Part shown: positions 51,173 through 58,226 of the stretch, piece after piece
Numbering within the stretch: position 1 is the stretch's first letter
Layout: each line of letters opens with the position of its first letter
Assembly: GCA_035356615.1 (NCBI GenBank)
Contig: DAOQSN010000030.1
Coordinates: 1 to 64,000, forward strand
Source: JAKQDH01 sp029558835
Lineage (GTDB): Bacteria > Planctomycetota > Phycisphaerae > UBA1845
DNA length: 64,000 nt
Reading direction: 5' to 3'
Program-made: the position numbers and the translations under genes
The notes under the pieces: model-generated
What the model saw: only the letters and a program-made list of their open reading frames with translations
Databases searched by the model: none
What the model was told of the DNA's origin: nothing

Positions 51173-52750
51173 TTACGACGCCGCGGGAGCGGAGGGCGGC
51201 TGCTCGTCCAGCCAGGACAGGGCGGCCGCGACGACCGTCGGGTCGAACTGGGTGCCCGCGCCGGCCTCCAATTCCGCCTGGACGCGTTCCTTCGGATAGG
51301 GTGGCTTGTAGCAGCGGCCGGAGAGCATAGCGTCGAGGGCGTCGGCGGTGGCCAGCACGCGTGCACCGAAGGGGATTTCCTCGCGCGCCAGGCCGTCGGG
51401 GTAGCCGCCGCCGTCGTAGCGTTCGTGGTGGTGATGGATGAGCGGCAGCTCGTCGTTCAGGAAGCGCAGGTGCCCGAGGATGTCGAGCGCGGTACGCGGA
51501 TGACGCTGGATCAGTTGTCGCTCCGGAGGAGTAAGAAGCCCAGGCTTGGTCAGCACCGCATCGGGCACGCCGATCTTGCCCAGGTCATGCAGGAAGCCGG
51601 CCACGCGCAGACTCTCCACGCGCGCGGCCGGCAGCCCCAGGCGACGGCCCAGCGTTTCCGCATAGGCGGCCACGTTCTGGGAGTGCATGCGCGTGTACGG
51701 GTCTTTCGCCTCGACGGCCGCCACCAGCGCCTGCGTGGATTCGAGGTAGGTGCAGCGCAACTGCTCGCCGATGCGGTCCACCCAGTGCGGCACGCCCTCC
51801 AGGCGTGCTTGGCGCAGATCGGTGCTGGACGGCATGCCGGCGACGAGTTGGGACCACGAGCCCATGCGGTTGCCACCGGCGCGCTTGACGCAATCCAGCG
51901 TGACGCGGGCCCGGCGGATCAACTGGTGCTCGGTCTCCACGAAGCCGCGCGAGCTTTCCACGATGGCCAGGCTGACTCCGATCTCAAAGGGCGTGCCGTC
52001 GCGGACGGGGAAATTGCGTTGCATGGCGGCCCGGCAGCGCTGTCCCCACTCGCGGGCGTCCTGCTCCCGGGCACAGGGCAGCACCACCAGGAACCGATCG
52101 GCCTCATAGCGTGCCACCAGATCGGAGCTGCGCGAGGTGGCCAGCAGGATCGCGGCGAACCAGTTGAGCACCTCGTCGCCGAAAGCGCTGGAGTAGCGTT
52201 CATTGCACTCGCGGAAGTGGTTCAGGTCCAGCATCATGACGGCCAGAGTCTGCCCCAGCAGATGGCAGCGGCTCCGCCACGCGGCAAGCTGCTGGAGCAG
52301 GTCACTGTAGCGTGCCAACCCGGCCAGTCCCTGGCCACGCGGGCCGCACGCGTCGCGTGGCGCGGTCGGCCCGGTCCCGGCCGCCAATGCCTCCCGTATG
52401 CTCTGCCGTAGCGCCCGGCGGTCCAACGGCTCCTCCAGACAGTCCCAGGCACCCGCGCGCAAGGCGGCCCGCGTGCCGCGCACGTCCCCGGTTGGGGTCA
52501 GCACGATGAAGGGAACCGCGGAAGTGAGCGTCTGCCAGGCTTCCTGCCCGTCTGGCGGAACGGGGTCCGCCAGGGCATTCGTCGCCACGACCACCACCCG
52601 TACGGTTATCGCCCGCAGGGCGGCCCGTGCCTCCGGCCACGAAGCGACCGCGACCTGGCGGAGGCCCTCCGCGCTCAGGGCATTGGCGATCTGCTCCCGG
52701 GTACCCGGGTCGCCGTGTACTGCGAGCCCATTCGCCATGATGTTTCGCAT
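51173..52750 (-). CDS. HD-GYP phosphodiesterase with degenerate receiver and GGDEF-like domains
   Basis: 525 residues. Residues 8-125 follow the receiver fold but lack the phosphoacceptor Asp (VVVVATNALA). Residues 165-300 resemble a GGDEF domain in MMLDLNHFRECNERY and AFGDEVLNW, but the active loop reads YEADRF instead of GGDEF, so no cyclase activity is expected. The C-terminal HD-GYP domain is complete: the HSQNVA helix, His388/Asp389 (HDLGKIGVPD), and HHERYDGGGYP (441-451). It should hydrolyse cyclic di-GMP. The N-terminal parts probably sense or dimerise. ATG 52750 is taken as the start; ATG 52738 is possible. Confidence 0.88.
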   Translation of the reverse strand: MRNIMANGLAVHGDPGTREQIANALSAEGLRQVAVASWPEARAALRAITVRVVVVATNALADPVPPDGQEAWQTLTSAVPFIVLTPTGDVRGTRAALRAGAWDCLEEPLDRRALRQSIREALAAGTGPTAPRDACGPRGQGLAGLARYSDLLQQLAAWRSRCHLLGQTLAVMMLDLNHFRECNERYSSAFGDEVLNWFAAILLATSRSSDLVARYEADRFLVVLPCAREQDAREWGQRCRAAMQRNFPVRDGTPFEIGVSLAIVESSRGFVETEHQLIRRARVTLDCVKRAGGNRMGSWSQLVAGMPSSTDLRQARLEGVPHWVDRIGEQLRCTYLESTQALVAAVEAKDPYTRMHSQNVAAYAETLGRRLGLPAARVESLRVAGFLHDLGKIGVPDAVLTKPGLLTPPERQLIQRHPRTALDILGHLRFLNDELPLIHHHHERYDGGGYPDGLAREEIPFGARVLATADALDAMLSGRCYKPPYPKERVQAELEAGAGTQFDPTVVAAALSWLDEQPPSAPAAS

Positions 52751-52968
52751 GAGGCGTCTACCCGGCCCCGGTCCCCAAGGATCGCAGGTCTACCGCTGCT
52801 ATCGTCGCGGGTGCGCGGTGACTTAATCGGCGCGCGGGGCGGCCGCGCGTCCGTTTTCACCGTCCCGCCCAGCGTCCAAGCGGTCTTCGTTCTTCGCAGA
52901 CCATGGTGGGCCAGACCCGATATCAGCGCCCCTTCTCGGACGCCGCCGGGCCCTACGATCCTGTAACG

Positions 52969-52990
52969 AAGTGACACGACGGTGACACTT
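52969..52990. promoter_or_regulatory. Operator-like inverted repeat
   Basis: AAGTGACAC-GACG-GTGACACTT: arms match at 8 of 9 positions, and GTGACAC is also a direct repeat with an 11-base period. Lies about 220 bases before the HD-GYP start, in a lower-GC patch. It could bind a dimeric regulator. Confidence 0.35.
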
Positions 52991-53198
52991 AGGGTGCGTC
53001 CGTCGGCGGACGGCGCGCCTGCCGAGAACGCCAAGCGACGCGGTTGCCCACCGGTGGAACCAGGACGGGTCTGAGAAGCAGGGGATGCATTCACGAAGGT
53101 GGGCCTTCCCGCGGACGAGACGCCCAGTACGCGTCGGGCGTCCTCCGCGTGGCGGGCGAGCACGTTCGTACCCCACCGGAGTGCCTTCGCCTGCGCCG

Positions 53199-53232
53199 CC
53201 CTCACCCCTGCCCCTCTCCCGGGGGAGAGGGG
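53199..53232. repeat. Repeat family B, intergenic consensus-like copy
   Basis: CCCTCACCCCTGCCCCTCTC followed by CCGGGGGAGAGGGG, the cleanest copy of the unit in the window. Sits 33 bases downstream of the zinc-ribbon gene's stop. Confidence 0.7.
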
Positions 53233-53264
53233 TCGCGCGTCGTCTGCCTGAGCCGGCCCGCGGG

Positions 53265-53534
53265 TCAGCCCAGCGGTCGGGCGAGCAGTTGGCGGCGGCA
53301 GGCGTCGCAGAGGTCGAAGCGCAGGCAGCGGTAGGTCTGGTCCTCCACCTCGTCGGGGTTGGCGCGGGCGAGCTGCTCGATGACTTCCTTGAGTGCGGCG
53401 TCGGCATCGACCGTCTGTTCGGGGTCGAGTTCGATGTGACCGGCGGCGGCGTAGACCTCGATCTTGACGATGAAGCGGCGCGGGTCGTTCGCGTGGAGGG
53501 GGGCGCCGCACTTGTCACATTCATAGCGGATCAT
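53265..53534 (-). CDS. Small two-CxxC protein coupled to trpD
   Basis: 89 residues. It opens with YECDKCGAPLHANDPRRFIVKIEVYAAAG and ends with YRCLRFDLCDACRRQLLARPLG, giving two CxxC pairs (residues 6 and 9; 76 and 79) that could form one zinc ribbon around a helical middle. Start ATG overlaps the trpD stop by four bases (ATGA), so it is translated with trpD. No named family recognised. Its coupling to anthranilate phosphoribosyltransferase is unusual; it might be a regulator or a chance neighbour. Confidence 0.75.
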   Translation of the reverse strand: MIRYECDKCGAPLHANDPRRFIVKIEVYAAAGHIELDPEQTVDADAALKEVIEQLARANPDEVEDQTYRCLRFDLCDACRRQLLARPLG

Positions 53535-54556
53535 GCCGGTCCCGCCTGCTGACCGCGCGGCGCGACGGCGCGCCAGCGGGTAAGCGTCTGCCGGGCGGCA
53601 CCGGAGTGGACTGCCCGGCCCGCCTGCTGCACTCCATCTTCGAGAGTTTCGGCGCGCCCGGCAACCACCAGGGCCGCCCCGGCATTGAGCAGGGCGTGGT
53701 CCCGCGCGGGCCCGGTGGCGTCTTCGAGCACGTGCAGGATGGTGGCGGCACTGGCGGCCGGCGAGTCCACGCGCAGCGTCGCCAGCGGTGCCCGCGACAG
53801 GCCCACCGCTTCCGGCGTGACCGTGAAGCGTCGCGTTTGACCATCACGCAGCTCGACCACCGTGGTTTCGCCGGTGCACGTCAGGTCACACAGGCCGTCG
53901 TGGCCGTGCACCACCCAGGCGTGCACGGCGCCGAGTTCGGCCAGCACGGCCGCCATCAACTCAAGGTAGCGCGGATGGGGCACGCCGATGATCTGTCGGC
54001 GTACCCCGGCCGGGTTGGTCAGCGGGCCCAGCAGGTTGAAGATCGTCCGCACCAGCAACGCCCGGCGCACCGGGGCAGCGTGCTTCATGGCCGGGTGCAG
54101 GCGCTGGGCGTTGAGGTAGCCGATCCGAGCGTCCGCGAGGCAGCGCTCGACGGTTTCCGGGCCCGCGTCGACATCGATGCCGAGCTGTTCGACGACGTCC
54201 GTGCTGCCACTGGCCCGCGTGGTGGAGCGATTGCCGTGCTTGGCGACGGTGGCGCCGGCGGCCGCGGCGATGATGGCCGCGGTGGTCGAGACGTTGAACG
54301 TGCTGATGCCGTCGCCGCCGGTGCCGCAAGTGTCAATGCACTCGGCGTTACAGCGGATGGGCACGGCCGCCGACCGCATTGCCTCGGCCGCCCCGGCGAT
54401 TTCCGCGACGCACTCACCCTTCGTCCGCAGGGCGGCCAGTAAGGCGCCGATGACGGGCTCGGGAACCTTGCCGGTCATCATCTGCTCGAATGCCTGGCGG
54501 GCTTCGGCCCGGGTCAGGTCTCTGCCGGCGGTGATGGCTTCGAGAATCTCACGCAT
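53531..54556 (-). CDS. trpD: Anthranilate phosphoribosyltransferase
   Basis: 341 residues, normal for TrpD. The PRPP-binding loops CGTGGDG (77-83) and KHGNRS (106-111) are intact, as are GSTDVVEQLGI (117-127) and the RTIFNLLGPLTNPA segment with the anthranilate-site residues. Transfers phosphoribose to anthranilate in tryptophan synthesis. The other trp genes are not in the window. ATG 54556 fits the length of the family; the ribosome-binding site (AGG eight bases upstream) is modest. A family C repeat lies 54 bases upstream. Confidence 0.95.
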   Translation of the reverse strand: MREILEAITAGRDLTRAEARQAFEQMMTGKVPEPVIGALLAALRTKGECVAEIAGAAEAMRSAAVPIRCNAECIDTCGTGGDGISTFNVSTTAAIIAAAAGATVAKHGNRSTTRASGSTDVVEQLGIDVDAGPETVERCLADARIGYLNAQRLHPAMKHAAPVRRALLVRTIFNLLGPLTNPAGVRRQIIGVPHPRYLELMAAVLAELGAVHAWVVHGHDGLCDLTCTGETTVVELRDGQTRRFTVTPEAVGLSRAPLATLRVDSPAASAATILHVLEDATGPARDHALLNAGAALVVAGRAETLEDGVQQAGRAVHSGAARQTLTRWRAVAPRGQQAGPA

Positions 54557-54856
54557 GACGACGCCTGGTTCGCTGAGTGCAGTTGTTGTCGGGGCGCATG
54601 CACGCTCGTCATCAGTTCCCCAGGTCCAAAGGACCTGGGCCACCCCATCGTCCCCGGGTCCGAAGGAGTAGGGCCGCGGCGCGGGGCCGCGTGCTCCCTG
54701 GCGCAGATCGGATAGTATCGTAGGCAGCCGGAGAAGTCTCCGGCCGCCTTCGTGCGTCGGCTGGGGTGAGCGCGGAGGGCGTGGTGTTTCTGCCCAGTGG
54801 CTGTGGCGCGGGGTTTCCGCCCCGCGAACGCGGTGCGACGGGGCCGACGGTGTCGC
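54557..54856. other. Divergent gap, trpD / mnmE
   Basis: 300 bases with family C copy 2 and no clear promoters. Confidence 0.4.
54610..54645 (+). repeat. Short palindromic repeat family C, copy 2
   Basis: CATCAGTTCCCCAGGTCC, AAA, GGACCTGGGCCACCC. Matches 8140-8175 in layout and most bases. Lies in the leader region of trpD. Confidence 0.65.
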
Positions 54857-56413
54857 ATGCTGGATCGGCTGGATGAGACCATTGTGGCGGTTTCGTCCGC
54901 GCCGGGGCGCGGGGCGCTGGGGATCGTCCGCGTAAGTGGGTCGCAGGCGCTGAGCATCGCGGACCGAGTCGCCAAAGTGGGGACGCCGCTGGCGTCGCAA
55001 CGGGGGTGGACCCGCGTGGCGGGCGAAGTGAGGGTATCGGACGAGGTGAGCACCCCTGACGCCACCCCGCTCCCTTTCAGGGAGGAGTTGGGAGAGGGTC
55101 AAGCCAACGCGGCACTCCCCCTCACCCTGCCCTTTCCCCCAAGGGGGAGAGGGGTTTCGTCAGACGCCCCAAGGGGCAGAGAGGTTCCGTCAGGCGCCCT
55201 AAGCGTGCCGGCGTGGTTCTACGTGTTTCGCCGACCACACAGTTACACACGTGACGACCTGGTGGAGGTGCACACGCTCGGCTCGCCGGTGGTGCTGGAG
55301 ATGGTCCGGCAACGCCTGCTGACGGCCGGGGCGGTGGCGGCCGAGCCCGGCGAGTTCACCGCGCGGGCGTTCCTCGCGGGCGGGATGGACCTGACGCAGG
55401 CGGAGGCGGTCGCCGGCATCATTCGCGCGCAAACGGATACCCAGTTACGGGCGGCCCGGCGCCTGATGGACGGTGCGCTAGCGGCGCCGATCGTGGCCGC
55501 CAGTGAGCAGCTTACCGAGTTGACCGCGCTGGTGGAGGCCCAGATCGACTTCTCCGAGGAGCCGATCGAGTTCATCACGCCGATCCAACTGCGGACGCGG
55601 CTGACGGAACTGGCGGGGCAATTGCGTCGGTTGCGCACGGAGGGGCTGTCCGCCGAACGGTTGCAGGAACTGCCGCACGTGCTGCTGCTGGGATCACCGA
55701 ACGTCGGCAAGAGCACGCTGCTCAACGCGCTAAGCGGCACGCCACGGGCGATCTGTGCGGCCGCCGCGGGCACGACGCGCGACATTCTGTCGGTGCCGGT
55801 GCGTCTGGGGGCGGGGGAGGCGATGTTGCTGGACGCGGCCGGCCTGGACCAGACGGTCGATGAGGTGCTCGCGCAGGCCCGCGTGCTGACGCTGGCGGCC
55901 GCGGCGCGCGTGGACCTGATCTGCCTGGTAGCCGACGCCGGCGCGCCGGGGGGTGCCCTGGGCGACGTGGTGGAGCACGTGCGTGCCCTGGAGTCTCCGC
56001 GCGTGGTCATCGCCGCGAACAAGTGTGATCTGCTCGGTCCGGCCGAGCAGGCACGGCGGGTGCGGGAGTTGGCCGAGCTTCGCCTGGGGGCGGTGTGTCC
56101 CGTGAGCGCGTTGACGCAGGCGGGCCTGGTGGCGCTACGCGAGGAGCTTGCGGGGGTCTTGTACGGTCCGCGCGGGGCCGGGCTAACCGTGGAACGGGAG
56201 GCGCTGGTGCTGAGCGGACGGCATCGGGAGGCGCTGGACGAGGCGGTGGACGCTCTCGTTCGGGCCATCGAGCTGAGCCGGGCGACCGACGCCGCGGAGC
56301 TGGTGGCGTTCGAGCTGCGTACCGCGCTGAACGCCCTGGGTCAGATCACCGGCGCCGTGGCCACGGAAGACCTGCTGAGCCTGGTGTTCTCGCGCTTCTG
56401 CATCGGAAAGTGA
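54857..56413 (+). CDS. mnmE: tRNA-modification GTPase MnmE, with a repeat-derived insert
   Basis: 518 residues; with MnmG it makes the 5-substituted wobble uridines of some tRNAs. The N-terminal domain starts TIVAVSSAPGRGALGIVRVSG. The G domain has G1 GSPNVGKST (279-287), G2 AGTTRD (304-309), G3 DAAG (326-329, DTAG usual) and G4 NKCD. The last five residues are the catalytic FCIGK motif. Residues 61-117 interrupt the tetrahydrofolate-binding domain between its GEVRV strand and VPAWFYVFRRPHSYTRDDLVEVH. They are translated repeat family B (ALPLTLPFPPRGRG and a partial second unit) and have no counterpart in other MnmE proteins I know. The frame is intact, so the gene is probably functional. ATG 54857 matches the family start; the ribosome-binding site is weak. 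Confidence 0.94.
   Translation: MLDRLDETIVAVSSAPGRGALGIVRVSGSQALSIADRVAKVGTPLASQRGWTRVAGEVRVSDEVSTPDATPLPFREELGEGQANAALPLTLPFPPRGRGVSSDAPRGREVPSGALSVPAWFYVFRRPHSYTRDDLVEVHTLGSPVVLEMVRQRLLTAGAVAAEPGEFTARAFLAGGMDLTQAEAVAGIIRAQTDTQLRAARRLMDGALAAPIVAASEQLTELTALVEAQIDFSEEPIEFITPIQLRTRLTELAGQLRRLRTEGLSAERLQELPHVLLLGSPNVGKSTLLNALSGTPRAICAAAAGTTRDILSVPVRLGAGEAMLLDAAGLDQTVDEVLAQARVLTLAAAARVDLICLVADAGAPGGALGDVVEHVRALESPRVVIAANKCDLLGPAEQARRVRELAELRLGAVCPVSALTQAGLVALREELAGVLYGPRGAGLTVEREALVLSGRHREALDEAVDALVRAIELSRATDAAELVAFELRTALNALGQITGAVATEDLLSLVFSRFCIGK
55037..55207. repeat. Tandem repeat B units inside mnmE
   Basis: A half unit CTCCCTTTCAGGGAG (55070-55084) is followed by a full unit at 55116-55175 (CCCCCTCACCCTGCCC, then AAGGGGGAGAGGGG) with the tail TTTCGTCAGACGCCC, and by a second tail GAGAGGTTCCGTCAGGCGCC at 55179-55198. 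Total length is 171 bases, a multiple of three. Confidence 0.8.
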
Positions 56414-56460
56414 TCAATTCGGCCGGCGGCGCTGTCGTGGTTTGCAACACCGCGAGTGCG

Positions 56461-56534
56461 GAATGCAGAATGAAAAAGGCAGAATTCAGAAAGGAACTTC
56501 GGAGGTCCGTCTCCCCTTTCTGCATTCTGCATTC
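56461..56534. repeat. Repeat family E, copy 2
   Basis: GAATGCAGAATGAA (56461-56474) with GAATTCAGAAAGG, and the inverted end CTTTCTGCATTCTGCATTC to 56534. Same order as copy 1 but a shorter middle. Lies between the convergent ends of mnmE and the radical-SAM-like gene. Confidence 0.75.
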
Positions 56535-56567
56535 ATGGCCTGCGGGGCGGCGCGTGCGGTGCCACCG

Positions 56568-58226
56568 TCATGGCCGCTGCCACTCTTCGCAGGCGGCGCA
56601 GAGGGGGTTGGGGGCGAATTGACCCCGGCGGTGCGCGTCGCGCACCTGCTGGAAAGCCGGGCTGTGCCATAGCTCCGCCAGCGTTTGCTCCCGCAGCGAG
56701 CCGATCGTGTACAACCCGCGCAGGTCCTGATCACAGAGAGTGACACGGCCGTCAGCCAGGACTAGGCAGCGTCTGCGCAAGCGGCGGCAGGTCGTGCGGG
56801 CGGCCGGGGCCATGTTGATAACACGATGATCCGGCGTCTGGCGGGCGTGGTGGCTTGCACCCGTGATCTGCACGGCCCCCCAGCGACGCAGGCACTCATC
56901 GTGGAAGGTGTCGATTTCCTCGACGTTCTGCCGCGCCTTGGTCAGCCCCGGTACGAGCAGCGGCAGGGGACTGCGGCGTTGCAGGCGGCAGTCCTCGCAG
57001 CACTTGAGACGCTCCAGCAGGGCGGGCAGGTCCGCAGTTGCGGGCGCACTCGGTGCCTGCAAGGCGGCGTACAGCAGCGGCGACCACGCCTCAAGCATGA
57101 TGTTGAGCACGTCCACGCCGGTCTCGATCAGCGTCGCCATGATGGATTCGGTTAAGTCCACGCCGGTCGTCGTGACGGCAAGGCCGTAGATGCCCGCCTG
57201 CCGCGGCGTCGAGCGCGGCAGCCGTCGGATGACCTCCTCAAACCGCGGATGACGCAGCGGATCGCCGAAGCCTCCGAGAACGACCAGCGAATCGTCATAA
57301 CCGCTCAATTCCGCCGTCACCTTCTCCACCAGCGCCGGGTCGATCGTGGCGTCGCGCTGCAGTTGTTGCCCGCGCGGGCGGAGCACCGCGTCCGGGTAGG
57401 GATCGAGCGTGGTCAGCTCGACCTCCACCTCGCGTGGCAGCGGCTCAACCGTCGTCGCTTCATGGCGGCTCAGCCAGGTGCCGATCGTTTCCACGTCCGG
57501 CGTGGGATGGTCGGCCAGGAGGGAGGCCAGGCACTCCGTCGAGCGGCGCGTGTCAGCGATAAGTCGCGCCGCCACGTAGCGCACGGCCGCGGGCGGCTCG
57601 CAGCAGCACGGCTGGAAGATCAGGTCCTTGGCCGGCTTGTCCGGCTTGTAGCTGAAGACGCTGCCCAGTGGGAGACGCTCGCGGGCAAGCTCCTCGACCA
57701 CCGCCCGATCGAGGAGCACGCCGGCCAGACCGGGCGGACCCGGCATGAACATCATGCGGACGTCTTCGCCGGCGGCCCGGCGGGCGTCGATGAGCCGGTC
57801 AGTCAGTTCGGGGTCAACGAGCACGGCCGCCGGCGGCACCGGCAGCACGGCGTCCGCCGGCACGCTTTGCAGCAGTCCCGCCATCAGCGGGGCCGGCGTG
57901 TATTCATCGAACGCGGTCGTACCGCCGATGCCGCCGCGCCAGCCGTCCAGCGACCACTTGCGCGCTGACCGTACCAGCGCCGAGCCGGGGCCCGCGTCCG
58001 GATCGAACGCATGAAGCTGTGCCGGCGTGCCCGTCAGCAGCGTTCGGCAGCGTTCGATCTGGTTCGCGGGGCAGAGCACGTGAACGCCGCTCAACTGCCG
58101 GGCGCGGGTGAGTTGCTCCACGGTGCGGCGCAGGACCGGCCGGCCGCGCAGGTCGTCCGCCAGCCGGCTGCGGGTGCCCAGCGGCGTTGCCTCCAGGTCG
58201 GCGATGAGAGCCGCGATCACCTGCAT
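56568..58226 (-). CDS. Sugar-nucleotide transferase fused to degenerate radical-SAM/SPASM domain
   Basis: 552 residues. The N-terminal 200 residues resemble a nucleotidyltransferase of the SpsF type (start VIAALIADLEATPLGTRSRL). The middle has a radical-SAM-like sheet (VEVELTTLD, then VVLGGFGDPLRHPRFEEVIRRL), but at the place of the CxxxCxxC cluster motif it reads DPYPDAVLRPRG, so it cannot hold the SAM-binding iron-sulfur cluster. The end is SPASM-like and keeps its cysteines: TTCRRLRRRCLVLADGRVTLCDQD, GSLREQTLAELWHSP, CAACEEW. The gene overlaps the Maf/DUF115 gene by ten bases, so both work together, plausibly in flagellin or surface sugar decoration. The function is inferred from architecture only. 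Confidence 0.78.
   Translation of the reverse strand: MQVIAALIADLEATPLGTRSRLADDLRGRPVLRRTVEQLTRARQLSGVHVLCPANQIERCRTLLTGTPAQLHAFDPDAGPGSALVRSARKWSLDGWRGGIGGTTAFDEYTPAPLMAGLLQSVPADAVLPVPPAAVLVDPELTDRLIDARRAAGEDVRMMFMPGPPGLAGVLLDRAVVEELARERLPLGSVFSYKPDKPAKDLIFQPCCCEPPAAVRYVAARLIADTRRSTECLASLLADHPTPDVETIGTWLSRHEATTVEPLPREVEVELTTLDPYPDAVLRPRGQQLQRDATIDPALVEKVTAELSGYDDSLVVLGGFGDPLRHPRFEEVIRRLPRSTPRQAGIYGLAVTTTGVDLTESIMATLIETGVDVLNIMLEAWSPLLYAALQAPSAPATADLPALLERLKCCEDCRLQRRSPLPLLVPGLTKARQNVEEIDTFHDECLRRWGAVQITGASHHARQTPDHRVINMAPAARTTCRRLRRRCLVLADGRVTLCDQDLRGLYTIGSLREQTLAELWHSPAFQQVRDAHRRGQFAPNPLCAACEEWQRP

Larger units (their letters stand above)
52751..53264. other. Gap upstream of the HD-GYP gene
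   Basis: No gene. It contains an operator-like inverted repeat (52969-52990) and family B copy 53199-53232. Confidence 0.45.
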
